Below, in pieces: positions 1 through 8,627 of a DNA stretch of 64,000 nt. The DNA comes from Desulfovibrio gilichinskyi (GTDB lineage: Bacteria > Desulfobacterota > Desulfovibrionia > Desulfovibrionales > Desulfovibrionaceae). Made by a program: the position numbers and the translations under genes. The stretch spans positions 411,088 to 475,087 of the forward strand of contig NZ_FWZU01000005.1 in NCBI RefSeq assembly GCF_900177375.1, read 5' to 3'. The notes under the pieces were generated by a model that worked only from the letters and a program-made list of their open reading frames with translations, had not been told where the DNA came from and searched no databases. Each line of letters starts with the position of its first letter. Position 1 is the stretch's first letter.

Positions 1-1
1 T

Positions 2-1651
2 GAAATGTTTATGCGGATCACGAGTGGATCGGTGCTGTTAGCGTGCGGTTATGTCGTTTCACGAATGTATAGCATCCTTGCCGAGTCCGAAAATCAAGCC
101 CGCGAAAGTGAGAATAATTTACGAATAACTTTTAATTCCATCGGTGACGCTGTTGTTGCGACAGATGCTGATGGAAATGTAACCTTTATGAATCCGGTTT
201 CGGAAATGCTGACCGGATGGTCTTTTGTCGAAGCGAAAGGTCTTGCTTTTAAAAATGTTGTGAATGTTCTCAGCTCTAATTCCAAAGGTATTTCTGATAA
301 TCCCATAGACGAGGTCTTGCGCAGCGGAGAAGGAAAAGGGCTTTCAAATCATACAATTCTAATTTCCAAACAGGGAAATAAATATCATATAGCGGATTCC
401 ATCGCTCCTATAAGGGATGAGAATGGTAAGATTTCCGGTGCTGTTTTTGTTTTTAAAGATATAAGTGAGAAGTACAGACAGGATGCTGAATTCAGCAGCT
501 TGCGCAACTATCTTTCCAATATCATAGATTCAATGCCGTCAATACTTCTCGGGGTTAACGGGGATGGGCAGGTAACTTTGTGGAATAGAGCTGCTGAGCA
601 GGCAACAGGTATTTCGCCTAAGTCGGCATCTGGCAGAAATCTGTTTGAAATTTTTCCCCGGATGGAAACTGAAATTGATAGAATATTTGAAAGTATCAGA
701 TCAAAAGAGATAAGCCGGAATCAAAGAAAAATCAGATATTCTGAATCCGGAGTTTATTATGAGGATGTGACAATATTTCCGTTGATCTCTGACGGTGCAG
801 AGGGAGCAGTGGTCCGCGTTGATGATGTGACTGAGCTTATCAAGATGGAACAGGCCATGATTCAAAATGAAAAGATGATGTCTGTCGGTGCACTCGCGTC
901 CGGGATGGCTCACGAAGTTAATAATCCGCTGGCGGCAATTTCGGGACATGCTCAAAATATCAGTAATCGAGTTTTCGGTGATCTTAAAAAAAATGAAGAT
1001 GTTGCGGTTGAATGTGATGTCTCACTTAGTAAGGTTCGAGAGTATTTAGAGAAAAGAGGGATTCCGAGAATGCTGGACGGGATTTATTCCTCATGCAGCC
1101 ATGCTGCAAAAGTAGTCAGTGATATGATAATGTTCAGCCGTAAAGCTGAGAGTAATCAGGGAAGACACAGCCTTGTAAAATTACTTGATGATACACTGGG
1201 ACTGGCGGCAATCGATTATGATTTGAGCCACCATTATGATTTTCGTAAGATTGAAATTGTCCGTGAATATGACAGCAGCGTTCCTGACGTTTATTGTGAA
1301 GGAAGTGAAATTCAGCAGGTTTTTTTGAATATTCTTAAGAACGGAGCACAGTCCATGATGGGAAAAGAATATCATGGCGCACATCCGCGTTTTACTCTCA
1401 GGGTCCACGCAGAAGAAGAAATGGCTGTTGTTGAAATTGAAGATAATGGACAAGGAATGGACGAAGGAGTTCTTAAGCGTATTTTTGAACCTTTTTATTC
1501 TACTAAAAAAGTTGAGCGACGCTCCGGCCTTGGGTTGTCTGTGTCATATTTTGTTATAACAGATCAACACAATGGAAGTATGGAAGCATATTCTGTGCTC
1601 GGAAGCTGGGCGCGTTTTATTATCAAACTGCCGTCAGCAGTTGATATGTAG
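2..1651 (+). CDS. PAS-PAS sensor histidine kinase (5' truncated by window edge)
   Basis: Two-component sensor kinase. The frame is open to the window edge, so the N-terminus lies upstream; the first ATG is at base 5. Residues below count from that ATG. A short hydrophobic stretch (about 5-25) looks like the end of a membrane segment. Two PAS domains follow (about 37-150 and 165-280). The phospho-acceptor is His303 in a GMAHEVNNP motif. An N box (QQVFLNILKNGAQSM, about 437), DNGQGM (about 480), FEPFYSTK and GLGLS form the HATPase domain. A long insert (about 320-360) separates the H box from the rest of the dimerization helices. No receiver follows. The signal sensed is unknown, and no partner regulator is adjacent. 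The next gene, a MotB-like protein, is 89 bases downstream on the same strand. Confidence 0.9.
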   Translation, partial: EMFMRITSGSVLLACGYVVSRMYSILAESENQARESENNLRITFNSIGDAVVATDADGNVTFMNPVSEMLTGWSFVEAKGLAFKNVVNVLSSNSKGISDNPIDEVLRSGEGKGLSNHTILISKQGNKYHIADSIAPIRDENGKISGAVFVFKDISEKYRQDAEFSSLRNYLSNIIDSMPSILLGVNGDGQVTLWNRAAEQATGISPKSASGRNLFEIFPRMETEIDRIFESIRSKEISRNQRKIRYSESGVYYEDVTIFPLISDGAEGAVVRVDDVTELIKMEQAMIQNEKMMSVGALASGMAHEVNNPLAAISGHAQNISNRVFGDLKKNEDVAVECDVSLSKVREYLEKRGIPRMLDGIYSSCSHAAKVVSDMIMFSRKAESNQGRHSLVKLLDDTLGLAAIDYDLSHHYDFRKIEIVREYDSSVPDVYCEGSEIQQVFLNILKNGAQSMMGKEYHGAHPRFTLRVHAEEEMAVVEIEDNGQGMDEGVLKRIFEPFYSTKKVERRSGLGLSVSYFVITDQHNGSMEAYSVLGSWARFIIKLPSAVDM

Positions 1652-1740
1652 GATTTCTATTTCTTCATCCCGTCTTGCAGGCCGGTGGTTATTAGCATAT
1701 TTAAGAAATTCATTTATATTGAGATAATCGGAGAAATGTT

Positions 1741-2496
1741 GTGGCCAAGAAAAAAGGCGAAGATATCATATACATTATGGGGAAAGCAGAAACCGGACCT
1801 CCTCCTGAGGAGGGGCTGCCCCCTTGGATGGCGACTTTTGCGGACATGGTTACTTTGCTGCTTTGCTTTTTTGTTCTGCTTTTGTCTTTTGCTAATCAGG
1901 ATATTGCGAACTTTGAAAAGATGAAAGGATCAATACAGGACGCTTTCGGTGTGCAGTTTAAGGATAAATCAGGACGGCATGTTGCATATTCTGATAGTAA
2001 ATTTTCTGAAAGTTCCGTTAAAGAAACAGCTAAGAAAGATATGGCGGCACTTGAACTTGATATAAGAGCATTTATTAATGCCGGTGATATCTCAAAGCTT
2101 ATGTCGGTGACTACTGATCAGAACGGCGTATTGGTTCGCGTTCCTTCCCGTGTTTTATTTAAACCGGGGACAGCAACGCTTGATCCGGGCATTCATGGAG
2201 TACTGGATAAAATTTCCGGTATAATGAAAACAAAAAATTTCAACTTAGTAGTCAGAGGGCATACCGATGATCTGCCTACACATAACAATGTTTATGATTC
2301 AAACTGGGAACTTTCGGCTGCAAGAGCTGCTACTTGTTTAAGGTATATTCTACAGAAATCTGGCGTATCTCACACCAGAGTTAAAGCAGTAGGTTATGCC
2401 GGTACAAAACCGCTTGTTCCGAATACATCCACTCAAAACCGGGCAATCAATCGACGAGTTGAATACTATTATCAGCCTCAATCAAATGATTGGTAA
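1741..2496 (+). CDS. MotB-like flagellar stator protein, OmpA/MotB family (orphan)
   Basis: Peptidoglycan-anchored stator-type protein. It starts at GTG 1741 behind GGAG at about 1730. A proline-rich lead (residues 19-28) precedes one membrane helix (about 30-52) carrying Asp35 in the TFADMVTLL motif, the position of the proton- or sodium-binding Asp of MotB/PomB. The C-terminal OmpA-like domain (about 130-250) has VRGHTDDLP, NWELSAARA and NRRVEYYY motifs for peptidoglycan binding. Length (251 aa) matches MotB. It closely resembles the MotB encoded at 53438-54184 around the membrane segment, yet no motA lies beside it here. It may be an alternative stator subunit using a MotA encoded elsewhere, or an OmpA-type anchor; sequence alone does not decide. 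Confidence 0.85.
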   Translation: MAKKKGEDIIYIMGKAETGPPPEEGLPPWMATFADMVTLLLCFFVLLLSFANQDIANFEKMKGSIQDAFGVQFKDKSGRHVAYSDSKFSESSVKETAKKDMAALELDIRAFINAGDISKLMSVTTDQNGVLVRVPSRVLFKPGTATLDPGIHGVLDKISGIMKTKNFNLVVRGHTDDLPTHNNVYDSNWELSAARAATCLRYILQKSGVSHTRVKAVGYAGTKPLVPNTSTQNRAINRRVEYYYQPQSNDW

Positions 2497-2505
2497 TAAA
2501 ATTTT

Positions 2506-2548
2506 AAAAAGTCCGAATTCCAATCTCATAAATGGAATTCGGACTTTT
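2506..2548. terminator. Bidirectional Rho-independent terminator
   Basis: A near-perfect inverted repeat (AAAAGTCCGAATTCCA and its complement) with a 10-base loop, flanked by A and T runs. It sits between the convergent motB-like and MucR-family genes and can serve both strands. Confidence 0.85.
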
Positions 2549-2586
2549 ACTATAGCGAGCAGTTTCAAGGTAAACTATACTATGAA

Positions 2587-2991
2587 TCAATCTTCAACTT
2601 TTTTCCGCCTTTCCCATAGCTTCATTTCCTTCATTTTCTTGCGGCGTTCGCGTTGAAGCGATTTGCAGACTAAAGGAGTCTTTTTAGCGTAACCCCATTT
2701 TTCCCGATATTCTTCAGGTGTGATATCATATTTTGCAAGATGTCTTTTAGTCAGCACTTTAAAAGACTTACCTGATTCAAGACAGATAATTGTCTTTTCT
2801 CTGATAGCCTTTTTAGGATCGACAGGAGGAATCTGCTCTGCTGCAGAAGCATTCTCTGACATTCCTTCGTCTATTCTCATGATTCCTGATGCTAATTTTT
2901 GAACCATCGAAGTTATTTCATCCTCCGTCATGGTTCTAACGCTTGCCTGTGCTTTAACAATTTCAAGAGCTGCTTTTAAATTATCTTCCAT
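2587..2991 (-). CDS. Ros/MucR-family transcriptional regulator
   Basis: DNA-binding regulator of the Ros/MucR family, about 134 aa. The signature region reads ICLESGKSFK...TKRHLAKYDITPEEYREKWG, matching the family core. The zinc site of Ros is C-x2-C...H-x4-H. Here the second Cys is Ser and the last His is Asp, so only one Cys and one His remain; this resembles family members that fold without zinc. The basic tail (RRKKMKEMKLWERRKK) fits DNA contact. An upstream in-frame ATG at 3003 exists, but codons 2-3 of that longer frame form the GGGAGG ribosome site, so ATG 2991 is the better start. An AT palindrome lies 54 bases upstream. Targets are unknown. Confidence 0.85.
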   Translation of the reverse strand: MEDNLKAALEIVKAQASVRTMTEDEITSMVQKLASGIMRIDEGMSENASAAEQIPPVDPKKAIREKTIICLESGKSFKVLTKRHLAKYDITPEEYREKWGYAKKTPLVCKSLQRERRKKMKEMKLWERRKKVED

Positions 2992-3003
2992 TTTTCCTCC
3001 CAT

Positions 3004-3379
3004 TGTTTGTAGATTGATTTTATAGTTGTAAATTTATTGTTACGAAATAATATTATTTTACGTCTCTTATAAAGAGTAATGTTGCTGTGGTGCTTTCCTC
3101 ACGTACTAAACATGGATAGTCGTATTTTTTAGATTATACATGTTTAACATTATATAGACATAAAGGTGAAGAAAAATATTAAAAAAGTTTTGTATGCAGA
3201 GTAAAAATGGCGGTTATTGTTAACGCCGCTAAATTATGAAAAAACAGGTGCGGTGAAAATATAAAGACAATTTTTATTACATTAATATCAGTTGTGCGCT
3301 ATAACTGTTCAATAATTATATTCCAGATGCAGCGATCAAGGGTTTGCTGCACAAAGAATAAAAACTGAGAGGTTATAGT
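3004..3379. other. Non-coding gap between the MucR-family gene and glgP
   Basis: About 376 AT-rich bases with no convincing ORF. They hold the palindrome at 3045-3058 and a weak stem-loop near 3208-3228 (GGCG...CGCC type). The promoters of both divergent genes must lie here; I could not assign a clear -35/-10 pair. Confidence 0.6.
3045..3058. promoter_or_regulatory. 14-bp perfect AT palindrome upstream of the MucR-family gene
   Basis: AAATAATATTATTT is self-complementary and centred about 60 bases upstream of the MucR-family start. Ros/MucR proteins bind AT-rich DNA and often repress their own gene, so it is a candidate operator. That role is inference. Confidence 0.35.
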
Positions 3380-5860
3380 ATGGCGACAAAGGACTTTAAC
3401 GAAGTATTGGAAAAAACTGGCAGACTTGATTCCGAATCTTTAGTTGAAAGTATTTGCCAGCATCATCTTTCGAATCTTGGAAGGGACTATGGCAGAACTG
3501 ACAAGTTTTCACTTTATCAGGCTCTGGCTTATTCTCTGCGTGATAGATTGGTCGGTAACTGGATAAAAACGCAACGCTCGTACTATAATCACAGTGCAAA
3601 AAGCGTTTACTATCTTTCGCTTGAATTCTTAGTTGGTAAATCGCTTACCAGTAATGCCATCAATTTAGGAATTGAAAAAGAAACAGAAGAGGCTCTTGAT
3701 AAATTCGGGTTTACGCTGGAAGAAACCGAAGGCGCAGAAGCTGATGCCGGACTTGGTAATGGCGGGCTCGGAAGACTCGCATCATGTTTTCTCGATTCAA
3801 TGGCGACGCTTAGAATTCCCGGTTACGGTTACGGTATAAGATACGAATATGGCATTTTTAAGCAGGCTATTGAGAACGGCGAGCAGGTGGAACTTCCTGA
3901 TGACTGGCTTCATACCGGAAATCCTTGGGAGTTTCGCAGAAGGGGATTCGTTTTTACTATCGGATTATACGGCAGAGAGGAAAAGTATACTCATGATGAC
4001 GGATCCGTGAGACTCCGCTGGACAGACAGGGCAAAAGTCATGGCCTTGCCTGTGGATATGCTCATCCCAGGATATAAAAATGATAATGTAATAAATATGA
4101 GACTTTGGGAGGCACAGCCCGCCAAGAGGTTTAACCTCGATCTTTTCAATAGCGGTGACTATATCCGTTCAATGGAAGACGCTGTTAAAACCGAAACGAT
4201 TTCCAAAGTGCTTTACCCCAGTGATGAGCGCAGTGCGGGACGAGAGTTGCGTTTAGTTCAGCAGTATTTTTTTGTTTCGGCAACCATTCAAGACATGCTT
4301 CGCAGGTTTAAGAAGTTGAAGCTGGATTTTTCGGAACTCCCGAACAGAGCTGTTGTACATCTTAATGAGACTCATCCTGCTATCGCTATTCCAGAGCTGA
4401 TGCGTATTTTAATTGATGAGCATTTTCTTACATGGGATTACGCATGGAGAATCTGCCGAAGGACTTTTGCGTATACGAACCATACTGTCATGCCGGAAGC
4501 TTTGGAGAAATGGCCCCTTGAATTAATGAGCAAGGTTCTGCCACGCCATATCTCCATTATTTATGAAATTAACCGCCGCTTTTTAGAAGAAGTGGAAACC
4601 AGATTTCCAGGTGACGGGGCAAGACTTACCCGTATGTCCATAATTGAGGAGGGAGAGCATCCTCAGGTTCGCATGGCATGGCTTGCTGTGGTGGGAAGCT
4701 TCACTGTTAACGGTGTTTCCACTTTGCATGGGGAGTTGATCAAGAAAAATATCTTTTATGATTTTGTTGAAATGTTCCCTGGACGATTCACTTCGGTAAC
4801 AAACGGAATTACTCCGCGCAGGTGGCTTAAACAGTGCAACATCCCTCTTTCAGAACTTATAACTGAAAAGATAGGTAAAGGCTGGGTTACAGATTTATCT
4901 CAATTGGAGCAGCTTAAGGTTCTGGCCGAAGATCAGGAATTTCAGGAACGTTGGTACAATTGCAGATTGAAGGCTAAAAAGAGACTGGTACAATATGCAC
5001 AGAAAGAATACGGGCTGTATATGCCGTCTGACTGGATGTATGATGTACAGGTGAAAAGAATTCACGAATATAAGCGGCAGGTTTTAAATGTTCTCCATGC
5101 GATAACATTGTATTGCAGGTTGAAAAGAGATCCTTCCAGCGTGGCTGTTCCGAGAGTTAAGATATTTGCAGGCAAGGCTGCTCCGGGATATTTTCTAGCC
5201 AAGCGTATTATCAGGCTGATTAATTCAGTCGGGGCTGTTATTAATTCCGACAGTTCCGTTAACCATAAGTTGCGGATCACTTTCTTGCCTAACTACAGGG
5301 TTTCGCAAGCTGAATATATTATTCCGGCTACGGACCTTTCCGAGCAGATATCACTTGCCGGAACAGAAGCCTCCGGTACCGGAAATATGAAATTTGCTCT
5401 TAACGGCGCGTTGACCATAGGAACTTTGGATGGTGCCAATATTGAGATAATGGAAGAAGTAGGCAAAGAGAATATTTTTATTTTCGGGATGGATGCTGAT
5501 GACGTTGAACGTAGAAAGCGTGAAGGTTATGTGCCCGGAGATGTGATCGGAGGAGATCCTGAGCTTGCAGAGGTGCTGAACCTTCTCGGTGACGGCACGT
5601 TCTCTGAAGGTGATCGCGGATTCTTCGGTCCTATTTTGGATTCTTTTTTTGCAGGCGGTGATCAGTATATGACGCTTGCAGATTACAGAGCATATGTGAA
5701 TGCGCAAGATTCTCTTGAAAGGATTTGGCTTGATCGGCAGAAGTGGCTTAAAATGTCCATTTTAAACACAGCCGGATCGGGGCATTTCTCCAGCGACCGC
5801 GCAATAATGGAATATGCCACAGGTATATGGGGAGTTCATCCTGTAGAAAAAGATGAATAG
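3380..5860 (+). CDS. glgP: Glycogen/starch/alpha-glucan phosphorylase
   Basis: Cytoplasmic PLP enzyme releasing glucose-1-phosphate from alpha-1,4-glucans. At 826 aa it has the full family length. The pyridoxal-phosphate Lys is K671 in EASGTGNMKFALNG, followed by GTLDGANIEI. Other conserved blocks include GLGNGGLGRLASCFLDS, YGYGIRYEYGIF, HLNETHPAIAIPELMR and VKRIHEYKRQ. The start is ATG 3380 with GAGAGG 8 bases upstream. It is transcribed alone: a non-coding gap lies upstream and a strong terminator follows. No other glycogen gene lies nearby. Confidence 0.97.
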   Translation: MATKDFNEVLEKTGRLDSESLVESICQHHLSNLGRDYGRTDKFSLYQALAYSLRDRLVGNWIKTQRSYYNHSAKSVYYLSLEFLVGKSLTSNAINLGIEKETEEALDKFGFTLEETEGAEADAGLGNGGLGRLASCFLDSMATLRIPGYGYGIRYEYGIFKQAIENGEQVELPDDWLHTGNPWEFRRRGFVFTIGLYGREEKYTHDDGSVRLRWTDRAKVMALPVDMLIPGYKNDNVINMRLWEAQPAKRFNLDLFNSGDYIRSMEDAVKTETISKVLYPSDERSAGRELRLVQQYFFVSATIQDMLRRFKKLKLDFSELPNRAVVHLNETHPAIAIPELMRILIDEHFLTWDYAWRICRRTFAYTNHTVMPEALEKWPLELMSKVLPRHISIIYEINRRFLEEVETRFPGDGARLTRMSIIEEGEHPQVRMAWLAVVGSFTVNGVSTLHGELIKKNIFYDFVEMFPGRFTSVTNGITPRRWLKQCNIPLSELITEKIGKGWVTDLSQLEQLKVLAEDQEFQERWYNCRLKAKKRLVQYAQKEYGLYMPSDWMYDVQVKRIHEYKRQVLNVLHAITLYCRLKRDPSSVAVPRVKIFAGKAAPGYFLAKRIIRLINSVGAVINSDSSVNHKLRITFLPNYRVSQAEYIIPATDLSEQISLAGTEASGTGNMKFALNGALTIGTLDGANIEIMEEVGKENIFIFGMDADDVERRKREGYVPGDVIGGDPELAEVLNLLGDGTFSEGDRGFFGPILDSFFAGGDQYMTLADYRAYVNAQDSLERIWLDRQKWLKMSILNTAGSGHFSSDRAIMEYATGIWGVHPVEKDE

Positions 5861-5890
5861 TTCTGAATAATTGTTTTATGAATAGAATGG

Positions 5891-5934
5891 CCCGGAAGTG
5901 ATGATTTTTAAACTCTATCACTTTCGGGTTTTTT
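5891..5934 (+). terminator. Rho-independent terminator of glgP
   Basis: A 12-bp stem (CCCGGAAGTGAT with ATCACTTTCGGG, one mismatch) is followed by six T. It begins 31 bases after the glgP stop. Confidence 0.88.
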
Positions 5935-6059
5935 AATGCAGTATTTTGCGCGGCAGTAGATAAAACTGTTTTTATCCGTATGAGGCTTTGCCATCGGTAG
6001 AAAATTCTCATATATTGCATTTGCGAAATTAAATTAGATTAAAATGTAAAAGGTAAATC

Positions 6060-6866
6060 ATGTCTGCACGCCCTCTGACTATAATTTTTCTTGTAATAAT
6101 CCTTATGGGAACAGCTTCTTATGGGTTGTACCATTTCGGGGTGCTTGATTCCTTTCTTTCTGAGCCTTCAGAGGTCAGCAGCAAGAATGATAACTCAGGT
6201 CCGGTTGTCCGTAACTCCGTGAGCGATCTGGTTTTGCCGTTGTCTTCGTCTAAGGATATGGAAGAAACTTCTTCTAACGCGACGTCAGAGGCTGCAAGCG
6301 TAAACGGGTCAGCTCCGGAAACTGATTTTGAAGTCGCGACGGCTCCTGCTAATGAGTCTCAAGACGATGAAAATTCCCAGTCTGAGCATCACCCGGCTGT
6401 AAAGAAGGTCGCTTCAATAGCTGTTACAGAAACTTTGCAGGAGGAAACCAAGGAAAAACCCAAAGATATTCCCCAGACTGTTTCGCCTAAAGCTGCAATT
6501 GAAACCGTTTCTCCTAAAAAAAGCGTAGTTGAAAAAATTAAGTATGGAACTCTTCGTCACTTTGAACAGGTCTGTTCAAATAGCTCACTGACTGTGAAAA
6601 TGTCTCTTTCAGAACCAAGTAAAAAAATAACATGGTTCAACATCAGTAAGCCTAGAAAATTGGTAGTAGATATCCACGGACACTGGAAAAATTTTGCTAA
6701 GTCCATTTACAGGCTGAAAGGATGCTCTGTGGATAAGATTATTCTTGGAGAGCAGCCTGATAGAATGCGTATTGTTTTTTATTTGAATAAAAAAGATTTG
6801 CCTGCCAAATTTAAACCTGAAATTAAAAAGGTTTCTAATCACTTAGAGATTAAAATTAATCTATAG
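6060..6866 (+). CDS. Membrane-anchored protein with C-terminal AMIN-like domain
   Basis: A 268-aa protein with one N-terminal membrane helix (about 6-25), a low-complexity Ser/Glu/Pro-rich linker (about 35-155), and a folded C-terminal domain (about 165-268). The motif PRKLVVDIHGHW and the pattern RMRIVFYLNK...HLEIKINL resemble AMIN domains. AMIN domains place periplasmic proteins such as amidases and secretins at peptidoglycan. No catalytic domain follows here, so it may be an adaptor. It is a single gene between the glgP terminator and the pst promoter. The AMIN assignment is by eye. Confidence 0.7.
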   Translation: MSARPLTIIFLVIILMGTASYGLYHFGVLDSFLSEPSEVSSKNDNSGPVVRNSVSDLVLPLSSSKDMEETSSNATSEAASVNGSAPETDFEVATAPANESQDDENSQSEHHPAVKKVASIAVTETLQEETKEKPKDIPQTVSPKAAIETVSPKKSVVEKIKYGTLRHFEQVCSNSSLTVKMSLSEPSKKITWFNISKPRKLVVDIHGHWKNFAKSIYRLKGCSVDKIILGEQPDRMRIVFYLNKKDLPAKFKPEIKKVSNHLEIKINL

Positions 6867-6939
6867 GATTGTTTTCAGCCTCTTCTTTTTTTACCTCTGT
6901 TCCAATCAGCATAATCTTGCTGTGGTTAAAACTTTCCAG

Positions 6940-6983
6940 TGTAACTCAAATGTAACAAACGGGTCATTGCTCTGTAACTCGTT
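6940..6983 (+). promoter_or_regulatory. Pho box array (four 11-bp units) upstream of pstB
   Basis: Four consecutive 11-base units start with TGTAAC (6940), TGTAAC (6951), GGTCAT (6962) and TGTAAC (6973). The 11-bp period with TGT-A-like half-sites is the arrangement PhoB dimers bind (family consensus CTGTCAT repeated every 11 bp). Two tandem Pho boxes end 89 bases before the pstB start. A -10-like TAGGTA or TAGTTA follows at about 6989-6998. Confidence 0.8.
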
Positions 6984-7072
6984 ATGGCTAGGTAGTTACT
7001 GTCGCGTTGATACGGATTATTTTTATCCGGCGCACATTGTATGAAAGTCTTTTTAGAATGGAGAGTGTTCCA

Positions 7073-7834
7073 ATGGGGCAAGCTGTTAAAATCGCTTCCA
7101 GAAACTTAGATTTTTATTATGGGGACTTCAAGGCTCTTGAAGGTATCTCTATGGATTTTATTGAGAACAGAGTTACTGCTCTTATCGGACCTTCCGGTTG
7201 TGGTAAAAGTACGTTTTTGCGCTGTTTAAATAGAATGAATGATCTTATCCCCGGTACTAAAGTAGACGGGGAACTTACTCTGGATGATGAAAATATATAT
7301 GCGCAAGGTCTTGATGTAGTTACTTTGAGAAGGCGCGTGGGAATGGTTTTTCAGAAACCGAATCCTTTTCCTAAATCTATTTTTGAGAATGTGGCTTACG
7401 GTTTGCGCGTCAACGGCATTAAAGATAAAGAGTATTTGGCCAGAAAGGTTGAAGAAAGTTTGAAAGGCAGTGCCCTTTGGGATGAAGTTAAAGATAGACT
7501 TCATGCCAGTGCACTAGGTCTTTCAGGCGGACAGCAGCAGAGACTCTGTATTGCAAGAGCTTTGGCTGTAGAGCCTGAAATTCTGCTTATGGATGAACCG
7601 GCGTCTGCACTTGATCCGATTGCGACTCAAAAGATTGAGGACTTGATTCACGAACTTAAAAAGAAGTTTACAATTATTATTGTCACTCACAGCATGCAGC
7701 AGGCAGCCAGAGTCTCTGATGAGACCGCCTTTTTCTATATGGGACGTCTGATTGAAACCGGCAAGACTGAAACAATGTTTACCAAGCCTAAAAATAAGCA
7801 GACTGAAGATTATATCACCGGACGTTTCGGTTGA
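7073..7834 (+). CDS. pstB: Phosphate ABC transporter ATP-binding protein PstB
   Basis: ATPase of the high-affinity phosphate importer. Walker A is GPSGCGKST, the Q loop is [10 protein letters not shown], the signature is LSGGQQQR and Walker B is [27 protein letters not shown] is typical of PstB. I chose ATG 7073 because GGAGA sits 8 bases upstream and it gives the usual 253 aa; the open frame extends to 7007. The substrate-binding and permease genes pstS, pstC and pstA are not in the window, so this ATPase is separated from its partners. It is followed by phoU and preceded by a Pho box array, so phosphate limitation should induce it. Confidence 0.95.
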   Translation: MGQAVKIASRNLDFYYGDFKALEGISMDFIENRVTALIGPSGCGKSTFLRCLNRMNDLIPGTKVDGELTLDDENIYAQGLDVVTLRRRVGMVFQKPNPFPKSIFENVAYGLRVNGIKDKEYLARKVEESLKGSALWDEVKDRLHASALGLSGGQQQRLCIARALAVEPEILLMDEPASALDPIATQKIEDLIHELKKKFTIIIVTHSMQQAARVSDETAFFYMGRLIETGKTETMFTKPKNKQTEDYITGRFG

Positions 7835-7898
7835 TTATTGCTGTACGTGAATGTTTGAGGAATTGTCTGAATTTTAAGTTACTTTGAGGAGATATGGT

Positions 7899-8564
7899 AT
7901 GGAGCAGCGTGGTCACTTCACCAAAAAAATGGATGATCTTAAGGTTCAGGTTTTGCGTATGTCGAGCATGGCTGAAACCGCGATGCATAATTCGATAAAA
8001 GCTCTTCTTGAGAATAACGCAGAGCTTGCTGAAGATGTCATTATGAATGACATTAAAATCAATGAGCTGGAATGCGATCTTGATAAATTCAACATTGAAT
8101 TATTGGCATTAGATCAGCCTATGGCTAAAGATTTAAGGTTCATTGTCGGGGCGATGCGTATCAGCAGCAACCTTGAAAGAATAGGAGATGAAGCCGTAAA
8201 TCTTGCGCACCGCAGTGTTTTTCTAAGTACCAGGCCGCCTCTTCCTTTTAACCAGAAACTTGAGCAGATGACTGTTGTTGCTAAAGATATGGTTGCACAG
8301 GCTGTAAAGGCTTTTGCGGATGAAGATCCGGTTCTTGCCGGAAAAGTTTGCGGAATGGATAATGATGCAGACAGTCTTAATGTCAGGATTCTGAAGAGTC
8401 TTATCGAAGATATGGTATCTGAGACAAGGATTGTTGAAAGGGGCGTACATTTGATCATGGCCTCAAGCCATCTTGAACGCATAGCAGACCAGGCGACAAA
8501 TATTGCTGAATCAGTTATTTTTATAACTCAGGGCGTAAATATAAAGCATCATTGCCGAGGTTGA
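7899..8564 (+). CDS. phoU: Phosphate signalling protein PhoU
   Basis: Negative modulator linking Pst transport to the PhoR kinase. The 221-aa protein has two PhoU helical repeats. Each carries the metal-cluster-type motif, here MRISSNLERIGDEAVNLAHR and MASSHLERIADQATNIAE. The start is ATG 7899: GAGGAG lies 6 bases upstream, and the longer frame (TTG 7884) would bury that ribosome site. The gap from pstB is 64 bases with no terminator, so both share the Pho-box promoter. Confidence 0.95.
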   Translation: MEQRGHFTKKMDDLKVQVLRMSSMAETAMHNSIKALLENNAELAEDVIMNDIKINELECDLDKFNIELLALDQPMAKDLRFIVGAMRISSNLERIGDEAVNLAHRSVFLSTRPPLPFNQKLEQMTVVAKDMVAQAVKAFADEDPVLAGKVCGMDNDADSLNVRILKSLIEDMVSETRIVERGVHLIMASSHLERIADQATNIAESVIFITQGVNIKHHCRG

Positions 8565-8600
8565 TCTGGCTCTGCTGCTGGTTATAATCATTTTCGCATT

Positions 8601-8627
8601 AAAAAAGCCGGATTTATCCGGCTTTTT
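8601..8627. terminator. Bidirectional terminator between phoU and the GGDEF gene
   Basis: The stem GCCGGAT/ATCCGGC with a two-base loop is flanked by six A and five T. On the minus strand it abuts the stop codon of the converging gene. Confidence 0.88.
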
